Source: Gp6-AA40 sp035649635
Lineage (GTDB): Bacteria > Acidobacteriota > Vicinamibacteria > Vicinamibacterales > UBA2999
Reading direction: 5' to 3'
Assembly: GCA_035649635.1 (NCBI GenBank)
Contig: DASRJE010000102.1
Span: 1 to 64,000, forward strand
Length of the DNA: 64,000 nucleotides
Below the pieces are notes generated by a model. That model worked only from the letters and a program-made list of their open reading frames with translations. It was not told the DNA's origin and did no database searches. The translations under genes and the position numbers were made by a program. Within the stretch, counting starts at the first letter, position 1. The number at the start of each line of letters is the position of its first letter. Below, one piece after another: positions 48,330 through 55,499 of this stretch.

Positions 48330-49145
48330 TTGTCCGGGATTGCGATGAAGGATCTGCTGGAGGCCGGGGTTCACTTCGGTCACCAGACGAAGCGGTGGAA
48401 TCCGAAGATGAAGGAGTACATCTTCGGCGAGCGGAACGGCATCTACATCATCAACCTCAATAAAACCGTCAAGAAGTTCCGCGACGCCGAGGAGTTCATC
48501 ACTAACCTCGCTGCCGATGGGCGCACGCTGCTCTTCGTGGGCACCAAGCGTCAGGCACAGGACGTCATCGCTGAAGAAGCGCAGCGGTGCGGCATGTACT
48601 TCATCAATCAGCGGTGGCTCGGTGGACTGTTGACCAACTTCACCACCATTCAACGCAGCCTTGGACGACTTCGGGATCTCGAGTCGATGGTCACCGACGG
48701 CCGTTACGACACGCTCTCGAAGAAGGAGATCGCCCGCAACGAGAAGGAGAAGCGGAAGCTCCTCAAGAACCTCGAGGGGATCCGTCAGATGTCGCGCCTG
48801 CCTGACGCGGTGTTCGTCGTCGATACGCGGAAAGAAAAGATCGCCGTGGATGAGGCACGCAAGCTGAAGATTCCGGTGATCGGCGTGGTCGACACCAATT
48901 GCGATCCGGACGAAGTGGATTTCGTGGTGCCCGGCAATGACGACGCGCTTCGCGCGATTCGACTGTTCGCCTCGAAGATTGCCGATGCTGTCGTAGCCGG
49001 CCGCGGTATGCGTGAATCGCGGATGGCCGAAGAAGATGCGGCGCGTGCGGAAGAAGCCGCCGCCGCTGATTCCGCCGCTCGCCTCACACGCGCGGTGCGC
49101 CCGCAACGTCGAGCCGAAACCGCGCCCACGACCGCCGGGGCCTAA
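48330..49145 (+). CDS. rpsB: 30S ribosomal protein S2
   Basis: 271 residues, TTG start. MKDLLEAGVHFGHQTKRWNPKMKEYIFGERNGIYIINLNKT, then QRWLGGLLTNFTTI and DTNCDPDEVDFVVPGNDDALRAI. The C-terminal tail is Ala/Arg/Glu rich. A complete intrinsic terminator begins 23 bases after the stop, so S2 can be expressed above the downstream genes. Confidence 0.97.
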   Translation: MSGIAMKDLLEAGVHFGHQTKRWNPKMKEYIFGERNGIYIINLNKTVKKFRDAEEFITNLAADGRTLLFVGTKRQAQDVIAEEAQRCGMYFINQRWLGGLLTNFTTIQRSLGRLRDLESMVTDGRYDTLSKKEIARNEKEKRKLLKNLEGIRQMSRLPDAVFVVDTRKEKIAVDEARKLKIPVIGVVDTNCDPDEVDFVVPGNDDALRAIRLFASKIADAVVAGRGMRESRMAEEDAARAEEAAAADSAARLTRAVRPQRRAETAPTTAGA

Positions 49146-49167
49146 GGGCAGCAGATTCGAAGTTCAT

Positions 49168-49193
49168 GCGCCGGCCCCGAGCCGGCGCTTTTT
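49168..49193 (+). terminator. Intrinsic terminator between rpsB and tsf
   Basis: GCGCCGGC (49168-49175), loop CCCGA, GCCGGCGC (49181-49188), then five T. This is the clearest rho-independent terminator in the window. As no strong promoter is seen before tsf, it probably acts as an attenuator. Confidence 0.85.
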
Positions 49194-49199
49194 GTGTAC

Positions 49200-49225
49200 G
49201 GAACCTGGAGCCCGGAACCTGGAAC
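49200..49225. repeat. Dispersed 26-bp repeat in the tsf leader
   Basis: GGAACCTGGAGCCCGGAACC... matches 19890-19915 in 25 of 26 positions. It lies between the rpsB terminator and the tsf ribosome site (GGAG before ATG 49248). Confidence 0.7.
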
Positions 49226-49247
49226 CGGGTACGCATCGGAGACGGAG

Positions 49248-49856
49248 ATGGCAGAGATCACAGCAGCAATGGTGAAACAGCTACGCGACCAGACGGGCGC
49301 GGGGATGATGGAGTGCAAAGCGGCCCTGACGGAAGCCAACGGCGATATGGAAGAGGCTGTGACGCTGCTCAGGAAACGAGGCCTAGCGCAAGCCGCCAAG
49401 CGAGCCGGTCGCGCGACCGCGCAAGGCGTCATCGGCAGCTACATCCACATGGGAGGGCGAATCGGCGTCCTCGTGGAAGTGAACTGCGAGTCGGACTTCG
49501 TGGCGCGCACGGAGGACTTCAGCAACCTGGTGAAGGAAGTCGCCATGCACATTGCAGCTGCCGATCCGAAGTGGGTGCGCCGCGAGGACGTGCCTGCTGA
49601 AGCGATCGTCAAGGAAAAGGCAATCTACCGCGCGCAGATGGAGAACTCCGGGAAGCCTGCCAACGTGCTCGACAAGATCATCGAGGGCAAGCTTGGGAGC
49701 TTCTACTCGCAGTTCGTCTTGCTCGATCAGCCGTCGATTCGCGACGGGAGCATGACCGTCGCTCAGGTGGTGGCGCAGGCAAGCGCGAAGACGGGCGAGA
49801 ACATCCAGATCAATCGCTTCGTGCGATATCGGATGGGAGAAGGCGCGGAAGTATAA
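49248..49856 (+). CDS. tsf: Elongation factor Ts
   Basis: 202 residues from ATG 49248. The open frame to 49194 only reads through a repeat. MAEITAAMVKQLRDQTGAGMMECKAALTEANGDMEEAV is the signature N-terminus, followed by GSYIHMGGRIGVLVEVNCESDFVART. It exchanges GDP on EF-Tu. The length is that of the short class (as in Thermus), lacking the second half of the dimerisation region found in E. coli (283 residues). Confidence 0.96.
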   Translation: MAEITAAMVKQLRDQTGAGMMECKAALTEANGDMEEAVTLLRKRGLAQAAKRAGRATAQGVIGSYIHMGGRIGVLVEVNCESDFVARTEDFSNLVKEVAMHIAAADPKWVRREDVPAEAIVKEKAIYRAQMENSGKPANVLDKIIEGKLGSFYSQFVLLDQPSIRDGSMTVAQVVAQASAKTGENIQINRFVRYRMGEGAEV

Positions 49857-49866
49857 TCGCAAGCCG

Positions 49867-50610
49867 ATGTCTTCCGACGCCGTCATCTCTACAACCCAGA
49901 CCCCGGTTTACAAGCGCGCCCTCCTCAAGCTCTCCGGTGAAGCCCTGATGGGCGATCAGCAGTTTGGGGTCGACCCGGCGGTCACCACGCGAATCGCGCT
50001 CGATATCGGCGAAATCCAGGGACTGGGCGTTGAGACGGCCATCGTCATCGGCGGAGGCAACATCTTCCGCGGCATCGCGGCAAGCGCGCGCGGGATGGAC
50101 CGGGCGACCGCCGACTACATGGGCATGCTGGCGACGGTCATCAACGCCCTTGCGCTGCAGGATGCGCTCGAACAGCATGGCGTGGTCACGCGCGTGGTGA
50201 CGGCCATCGAGATGCGCGCCGTCGCCGAGCCCTTCATTCGGCGGCGGGCGATCAGGCACCTGGAAAAGGGTCGGGTCGTCATTTTCGCCGCCGGGACCGG
50301 TAGTCCATACTTCACGACGGATACGGCCGCGGCCCTTCGCGCGATGGAGATCAGGGCCGACGTGATCCTGAAGGGTACGAAGGTCGACGGTATCTACACG
50401 GCGGACCCGATGGTGGATCCCGGAGCAACGAAATACACGAAGATCTCGTATCTCCAGGTGCTCGAGCGACAGTTGAAAGTCATGGACGCCACGGCGATCT
50501 CGCTCTGCATGGACAACAAGCTTCCGATTGTCGTCTTCAACCTGCGGCAGGCTGGCAACATCCGTCGGGTCGTATTGGGCGACCCGATCGGCACGATAGT
50601 GTCTGTGTGA
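49867..50610 (+). CDS. pyrH: UMP kinase
   Basis: 247 residues. YKRALLKLSGEALMGDQQFGVD, VIGGGNIFRG, GMDRATADYMGMLATVINALALQDALE and KGTKVDGIYTADP are the bacterial PyrH blocks of the amino-acid-kinase fold. Makes UDP; typically GTP-activated and UTP-inhibited. It starts 10 bases after tsf, in the tsf-pyrH-frr order. Confidence 0.97.
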   Translation: MSSDAVISTTQTPVYKRALLKLSGEALMGDQQFGVDPAVTTRIALDIGEIQGLGVETAIVIGGGNIFRGIAASARGMDRATADYMGMLATVINALALQDALEQHGVVTRVVTAIEMRAVAEPFIRRRAIRHLEKGRVVIFAAGTGSPYFTTDTAAALRAMEIRADVILKGTKVDGIYTADPMVDPGATKYTKISYLQVLERQLKVMDATAISLCMDNKLPIVVFNLRQAGNIRRVVLGDPIGTIVSV

Positions 50611-50611
50611 A

Positions 50612-50630
50612 GGGTCAGACCCCTTTACAC
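50612..50630. repeat. Dispersed motif GGGTCAGACCCCTTTACAC after pyrH
   Basis: This near-palindromic 19-mer matches the complement of 60928-60946, inside pxpBC, at 18 of 19 positions. It occupies the 42-base pyrH-frr gap. Confidence 0.6.
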
Positions 50631-50652
50631 TTTCGCACCAATCAACTGAGCT

Positions 50653-51222
50653 ATGGAATTCAAAGACCTGAAAGGCATGTTCACGGACGTCAAGACGCGG
50701 ATGGATTCAGCCATCGAACGGGTGCGGCGCGACATGGCGCACGTGCGCACCGGCCGCGCGACGGTCAGCCTGCTTGACGGCATTCAGGTGGAGGCCTACG
50801 GCACGCGCATGCCGATCAACCAGGTGGCGACGCTTTCCGTGCCTGAACCGGCGCTGATCGTGGCGCAGCCTTTCGACCCACAGGTCATGGGCGCGATTGA
50901 AAAAGCGATTCGCGCGTCCGACCTCGGGCTGAACCCGGCAAACGACGGGAAGGTCGTGCGCGTTCCTATTCCGGCGCTCACCGAGGAGCGTCGCAAGGAG
51001 CTGTCACGGCATATTCACAAGCAGGCGGAAGAGGGCCGCAACTCGGTCCGCCAGGTTCGCCGCGACGCTAACGATCGGTTGAAGAAGCTACTGAAGGACC
51101 ATACGATTTCCGAAGACGATGAGCGAAAGGGGCTCGATCAGGTCCAGAAGATGACGGACGAGCACGTCAAGCTGATCGACGATCTGCAGAAAAAGAAAGA
51201 CCAGGAACTACTGGGACACTGA
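50653..51222 (+). CDS. frr: Ribosome recycling factor
   Basis: 189 residues. MDSAIERVRRDMAHVRTGRATVSLLDGIQVEAYGTRMPINQVATLSVPEPALIVAQPFDP, then IPALTEERRKELSRHIHKQAEEGRNSVRQVRRDAND, cover the two-domain RRF. With EF-G it splits the post-termination ribosome. Last gene of the rplM-to-frr run. Confidence 0.97.
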   Translation: MEFKDLKGMFTDVKTRMDSAIERVRRDMAHVRTGRATVSLLDGIQVEAYGTRMPINQVATLSVPEPALIVAQPFDPQVMGAIEKAIRASDLGLNPANDGKVVRVPIPALTEERRKELSRHIHKQAEEGRNSVRQVRRDANDRLKKLLKDHTISEDDERKGLDQVQKMTDEHVKLIDDLQKKKDQELLGH

Positions 51223-51355
51223 TTTGATGATCTTTGATTGGTGATTGTTGATTCGTTTTTGATTGTTGATTGTTGATTGTCGATTGGCCATTCGATCAGC
51301 ATCGATCAATGATCAGTAATCGACAATCATCAACGAATCAAAGATCACCAAATCA
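51222..51355. repeat. AT-rich dispersed repeat (TGATTGTTGATT family), copy 2
   Basis: TTTGATGATCTTTGATTGGTGATTG... in the first half is answered by CAATCATCAACGAATCAAAGATCACCAAATCATCAA in the second, forming a long imperfect hairpin between convergent frr and pfkA. Several 10-15-base strings are shared with 21181-21320. Confidence 0.8.
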
Positions 51356-52438
51356 TCAATCGCCGAAAGACACTCCAAGAGATCGAGCGGTGAGGAGCAG
51401 GTCGTAATCAAGCGGCACGGTCTTCGTCTTCCCTACCACCTCGCCGATTGGTATCGGCACGAGATCAGGCGGATGGTTCGCTACCATCTTCCCGAACTGC
51501 CCATGCAGCAGTAGCTCCACTGCTTTACCGCCAAATCTGGTCGCCAGCGTTCGATCGAATGCCGTCGGCGTCCCTCCACGCTGCAGATGGCCGAGCACCA
51601 CGTGCCGCGTTTCCTTGCCGGCACGCTCCTCGAGTTGCTTGGCGCACAGCGCGCCCGCTCCCCCAAGTCGTTCTGCATGGCCGGCTCGTGCCGCCTCGAT
51701 GACAGACAATGACCCGTCAACGGGTCGCGCGCCTTCCGCGACCACGACGATGCTGAACCGGGCACCGCGAGCCTCGCGGGCACGTAGACACGCTGCCACC
51801 TTGTCCACGTCGTACGGAATCTCTGGAATCAGGATCACATCGGCACCGCCGGCCACGCCGCTGTGGAGCGCGATCCAGCCGGCATAGCGGCCCATCACTT
51901 CGACGACCATGATCCGGCGATGCGCTTCGGCCGTGGAGTGCAGTCGATCGATCGCATCGGTCGCGAAGTCGACTGCGGTATCGAACCCGAAACAGCTCGT
52001 CGTCCCGACGATGTCGTTGTCAATCGTCTTCGGGACACACACGAGCGGTATGCCCATCTTGTAGAACTCGTACGAGATGGCGAGCGTGCCGTCGCCGCCG
52101 ATGCACACCAGCGCGTCAAGCGACATCTTGCCGAACATCTCGAAAACGCGTTCCGCGTAGTTGAACGTACCCTGGGGCGTGACGATCGGCTCGGTGAACG
52201 GATTGCCGCGATTTACGGTACCGAGGATGGTTCCGCCGAGCCGGAGGATGCCGGTCACATCGCGCGGCACCAGCGAGCGTGACTTTTCAGGGTAGATGAG
52301 ACCGTCGAAGCTGTCCTCGAGTCCGATGACCTCGACGCCCGCGTTGCAGGCCGCCTTTACGACGGCACGGATCACGGCGTTCAAGCCGGGGGCGTCGCCA
52401 CCTCCGGTGAGGACTCCTATTTTCTTGATCTTCGGCAT
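51356..52438 (-). CDS. pfkA: 6-phosphofructokinase with PPi-type lysine
   Basis: 360 residues from ATG 52438 (MPKIKKIGVLTGGGDAPGLN). The frame to 52522 adds 28 unrelated residues. GGDG (114-117) carries the Gly usual in ATP-dependent enzymes, whereas PKTIDND (136-142) has the Lys typical of PPi-dependent enzymes; ATP-PFKs mostly have PGTIDND. MGRYAGWIALHSGVAGGAD and LGHLQRGGTPTAFDR are the substrate blocks. It phosphorylates fructose-6-phosphate. Trypanosomatid PFKs share the Gly/Lys pair and use ATP, so ATP is my guess. Confidence 0.93.
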   Translation of the reverse strand: MPKIKKIGVLTGGGDAPGLNAVIRAVVKAACNAGVEVIGLEDSFDGLIYPEKSRSLVPRDVTGILRLGGTILGTVNRGNPFTEPIVTPQGTFNYAERVFEMFGKMSLDALVCIGGDGTLAISYEFYKMGIPLVCVPKTIDNDIVGTTSCFGFDTAVDFATDAIDRLHSTAEAHRRIMVVEVMGRYAGWIALHSGVAGGADVILIPEIPYDVDKVAACLRAREARGARFSIVVVAEGARPVDGSLSVIEAARAGHAERLGGAGALCAKQLEERAGKETRHVVLGHLQRGGTPTAFDRTLATRFGGKAVELLLHGQFGKMVANHPPDLVPIPIGEVVGKTKTVPLDYDLLLTARSLGVSFGD

Positions 52439-52708
52439 GGGCGGCGGTTCGCAGCCGTCGCGGGGGTCGCGTGGCGAGTCACCTGCAGTATAGCAGTCGC
52501 CTCGCTCTGCGAAGGGGTTCAACAGGATACAAGGATGTTGCGAACGTCATTGAACGGTGACAGCGACGTAGGAACCCGTGAACGTGGGCAGCCGTCGCAT
52601 TCACGAGCACAGGCTGGCTTGCCAACCGAAGCGCGGGGAGTGAATCAGGATGGCCCACCTCCGCTAAAGCTACGGTGGGCAACCTTCGCCTGCATCAAGC
52701 GCGAAGGT
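52439..52708. other. Intergenic stretch between pfkA and tRNA-Ala
   Basis: No gene seen. It holds a hairpin with arms GCCCACC/GGTGGGC (52653-52680) whose inner part is the complement of the CCGTAGCTTYAGCGGAGG repeat. It is followed directly by AACCTTCGC/GCGAAGGTT (52681-52709). Confidence 0.6.

Positions 52709-52709
<1 letters not shown>
52681..52709 (-). terminator. Hairpin immediately downstream of tRNA-Ala
   Basis: AACCTTCGC (52681-52689) and GCGAAGGTT (52701-52709) form a 9-bp perfect stem that begins at the last base of the encoded CCA. It may define the tRNA 3' end or terminate transcription; no T-run follows. Confidence 0.45.
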
Positions 52710-52784
<75 letters not shown>

Positions 52785-52839
52785 ACTGATCCTCGTGCGT
52801 CGCACGTCCCCGCGAAAAACACGGCGCGTGCATCCAACT

Positions 52840-52868
52840 ACTTTAGCACTTGATACTTGCCGGGGCAA
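52840..52868 (-). promoter_or_regulatory. Candidate promoter for tRNA-Ala
   Basis: On the minus strand TTGCCC (52868-52863), 17-base spacer ending TGC, then TAAAGT (52845-52840): 4/6 matches in both hexamers plus an extended -10 TGn. The predicted start lies about 50 bases before the tRNA. Confidence 0.4.
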
Positions 52869-52911
52869 TTGACGGCCCGCAATGCGAGCCTGATACTCGT
52901 TGCATGCTTGA

Positions 52912-53307
52912 CTAGTTCTCCCGCTCGAAAGTGAGATACAGCGGCGCCGCACCCAGGACCATCAGAAATCCGAAACTTCCCCACCCCGCCTTGTTCGCGG
53001 CTCTGAAGCGCGCGTGCTCCCCCGGCTGCAGCACGACTTCGTGCGTCTTCCAGAACAGCGTGTTGTGCACGCGGAGTCGATGCGGACCGGCCGGCAGATC
53101 GTGAGTCACCGCCTCCCCATTCTTCAGTATCGCGATCTGTTCACCATCGACCGACACGAAGATCTCGCGGATACCCGCATCATCTGGTGACTGCCGGCTC
53201 ACTGTGATCGTGGCGACCTGCTCGGCGAGTGGTTCCGCCTTCGCCAGCGACGCGCCGGTCTTTCCGCCCGGCGGACGCACACCCGAACCACTTTCGCGAA
53301 AGGGCAC
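52912..53307 (-). CDS. Hypothetical membrane-anchored protein
   Basis: 131 residues, GTG start. A Gly-rich N-terminus leads to a beta-rich middle (ATITVSRQSPDDAGIREIFVSVDGEQIAILKNGEAVTHDLPAGPHRLRVHNTLFWKTHEVVLQPGEHARF). This resembles PEGA-like or Ig-like modules that mention how a polypeptide presents a small beta domain; a C-terminal hydrophobic helix (WGSFGFLMVLGAAPLYLTF) follows. No named family is recognised. It is divergent from the PolX-like gene. Confidence 0.65.
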   Translation of the reverse strand: MPFRESGSGVRPPGGKTGASLAKAEPLAEQVATITVSRQSPDDAGIREIFVSVDGEQIAILKNGEAVTHDLPAGPHRLRVHNTLFWKTHEVVLQPGEHARFRAANKAGWGSFGFLMVLGAAPLYLTFEREN

Positions 53308-53388
53308 CGGACGATCCTAAACCAGACGTGCGGCGACGCCTGCTGATCGCTCAAACCTGAACCGAGAACACGTAAGATCGAAACGTAA

Positions 53389-54687
53389 ATGCCGCTCAAG
53401 CACTCGAGAATTCCGCTCGGCCGGGCCGACATGCTCGCCTCTACGGCCATTCGTGAAGCCCATCAGGCCGGTCTGCCAGCTGAGGACATCGTGCCGGTTG
53501 GTGGGGTGCGGCGATTCTCCCCCGCCGTCGACGGCGCCGTTCTTCTTGCCGTCACGGACGACGCGAGACGAGAGGAGTTCCTGGCCGGCTTTTCCCGGCT
53601 GGCGTTCGTTCGAACAGTCCTCGGCAACTCCGCTTCGGGCATCCGGGTTTCAACCGACCGCGGTCTCCTGGAAGTGCATGTGGCCCGCCCGGAATCGGCA
53701 GGGGCGGCGCTTGTCTGGCACACCGGGACACGCCGGCACACGAAGAGGCTGCAGGCACGGGCTGCTTCGCTCGATTTGAGGTTTGCGAACGGTCTGCTCG
53801 AACGCGCCGCAGGCATTTCAGTACAAGTACCCGATGAGCAGACCTTCTACCGTCTGCTCGATCTGCCGTATATCGCGCCGGAGCTTCGCGAAGGAGAAGA
53901 CGAGATCGATGCAGCGGAGCGTGGCTCCCTGCCGTCACTCGTGACGACTCTTCACATTCGTGGCGATCTCCATATGCACAGCAGCTGGAGCGATGGACGC
54001 GATTCCATCATGCACATGGTGCTCAGTGCGCGTCAGCTCGGCTATGAGTACGTCGCGATCACCGACCACTCCGAGCGATCGTGGGCATCGCGGAAGCTCC
54101 TGTCACTGGAGGTCCCGCTCCAACGCGAGGAGATCGACACTGTTCGTTCGCACGAACCCGGAATCGAGATTTTGCACGGCGTGGAAGTCGACATCATGCC
54201 GGATGGTTCACTCGACTTCGACGACGACACGCTCGCCGGTTTCGACATTGTCCTGGCATCGCTTCACGATGCGAATGGGCAGGACGGAGGACGGCTCACA
54301 GCACGCTACCTGCAAGCCATGCGGCACCCGCTGGTCAACGTGATCACTCACCCGGCGAATCGAACGCCGGCGATGTCCGACGGGTACGAGCTCGACTTCG
54401 ATCGTCTCTTCGAGGTCGCCATCGAAACCGGGACGGCGATGGAAATCGACGGTGCGCCGGGTCACCTTGATATGGATGGACGGATCGCCAGACGCGCGGC
54501 GGCCGCGGGAGTGACCATCGCTATCAACAGCGATTGCCATCGAGCCGAGACGCTTGGGCGCCAGATGAGCTTCGGTATCGGCACCGCCCGCCGCGGCTGG
54601 GTGGGGCCCGACCAGGTGCTGAATACAAGCGGAATCGATGGTGTACGCCAGTTTGTTGCCCGGAAACGTGGACGCTCGGTGCGGTAA
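53389..54687 (+). CDS. PolX-derived PHP phosphoesterase with degenerate polymerase domain
   Basis: 432 residues, against about 570 for bacterial DNA polymerase X. The N-terminal helix-hairpin-helix/8-kDa part is absent. Residues 1-165 align by pattern with the palm and thumb (IPLGRADMLA, FVRTVLGNSASGIRV, GAALVWHTGTRRHTKRLQARA, LLDLPYIAPELREGEDEIDAAE), but GSxRRxxExxGDxD is replaced by GGVRRFSPAVDGAV, losing the catalytic Asp pair. The C-terminal PHP domain is intact: H195/H197 (HMHSSWSDG), TDHSE, E266, H293, H321, D382/H384. It is probably a metal-dependent nuclease or phosphatase. Confidence 0.85.
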   Translation: MPLKHSRIPLGRADMLASTAIREAHQAGLPAEDIVPVGGVRRFSPAVDGAVLLAVTDDARREEFLAGFSRLAFVRTVLGNSASGIRVSTDRGLLEVHVARPESAGAALVWHTGTRRHTKRLQARAASLDLRFANGLLERAAGISVQVPDEQTFYRLLDLPYIAPELREGEDEIDAAERGSLPSLVTTLHIRGDLHMHSSWSDGRDSIMHMVLSARQLGYEYVAITDHSERSWASRKLLSLEVPLQREEIDTVRSHEPGIEILHGVEVDIMPDGSLDFDDDTLAGFDIVLASLHDANGQDGGRLTARYLQAMRHPLVNVITHPANRTPAMSDGYELDFDRLFEVAIETGTAMEIDGAPGHLDMDGRIARRAAAAGVTIAINSDCHRAETLGRQMSFGIGTARRGWVGPDQVLNTSGIDGVRQFVARKRGRSVR

Positions 54688-54775
54688 GCCAGCGCAATCT
54701 CACCGATCAAACCAGGCACCCGCCTTGCTGGTATCGTAGACAGGCTGCGGACGATCGGTGGTCTTCGAGCGTTTT

Positions 54776-55432
54776 ATGCGATTGCTTGCACCTCTTGTCG
54801 TGCTACTTTCTTTACCTGTTCTGGGCTCTGCCCAAACGGGGCGAAGCCCTGAGGAACTGGCCAAGGCGCTTCAGGAGCGATACCAGAGCGTGCGCGACTT
54901 CACCGCGGACTTCGTGCAGACGTATCGTGGCGGCGTGTTGCGTACCGAGACGCGCGAACGCGGTACCGTAACCGTGAAAAAGCCTGGGCTGATGCGCTGG
55001 ATTTACACGAACCCTGAGCGCAAGGAGTTCGTGTCGGACGGCCTGAAGATGTATTCCTATATTCCCGAGGACCGGCAGGTGGTGGTATCGAACGTACCGA
55101 CGGACAGTGAGGCGCCGACACCAGTGCTCTTCCTTGCGGGGAAAGGGAATCTCGTCAGGGACTTTACGGCGTCTCAGGCTGAGAGCCCGGTGGCGGGGTC
55201 TATCGCAGTGAAACTGACGCCACGTCGTAAAGAGCCGGAATACGAATACCTGATTGTGGCGGTCGACCCGGCGACTCTCCAGATTCGAGCGTTGACCACG
55301 CGGGACCGCCAGGGTGGTGAATCGACCCTTCGGTTTGAGAACCTGAAGGAAAACAAGGGCATATCCGATAAGGACTTTGCGTTCCGCATTCCGCGCGGTG
55401 TCGATGTCATCACCAATGGGCAACGCAACTGA
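54776..55432 (+). CDS. lolA: Outer-membrane lipoprotein carrier protein LolA
   Basis: 218 residues from ATG 54776, giving the signal peptide MRLLAPLVVLLSLPVLGSAQ; GTG 54758 adds six residues and is possible. The mature part LQERYQSVRDFTADFVQTYRGG, GTVTVKKPGLMRWIYTNPERKEFVSDGLKMYSYIPEDRQV and KGISDKDFAFRIPRGVDVI match LolA. It shuttles lipoproteins across the periplasm, in keeping with several lipoproteins encoded in the window. A TPR-secretin gene follows after a palindromic repeat. Confidence 0.92.
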   Translation: MRLLAPLVVLLSLPVLGSAQTGRSPEELAKALQERYQSVRDFTADFVQTYRGGVLRTETRERGTVTVKKPGLMRWIYTNPERKEFVSDGLKMYSYIPEDRQVVVSNVPTDSEAPTPVLFLAGKGNLVRDFTASQAESPVAGSIAVKLTPRRKEPEYEYLIVAVDPATLQIRALTTRDRQGGESTLRFENLKENKGISDKDFAFRIPRGVDVITNGQRN

Positions 55433-55454
55433 CCAGCCAAGGGCCCTGCCCTTG

Positions 55455-55497
55455 CCCTTCGACTATCGCTCAGGGCACCCCGAGCAGAGTCGAGGGG
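55455..55497. repeat. Palindromic repeat CCCTTCGACT...AGTCGAGGGG
   Basis: Arms CCCTTCGACT (55455-55464) and AGTCGAGGGG (55488-55497), with inner CGCTCAGGG facing CCCCGAGC. From memory this class of palindrome is frequent between genes in many bacteria. Its right arm provides the GAGG just before the secretin ATG. Confidence 0.7.
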
Positions 55498-55499
55498 TG

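Noticed and set aside
49852..49857. TATAAT just before pyrH
   Set aside because: It is made by the tsf Val-stop codons (GTA TAA) and would leave no leader before the pyrH ATG; no -35 fits.
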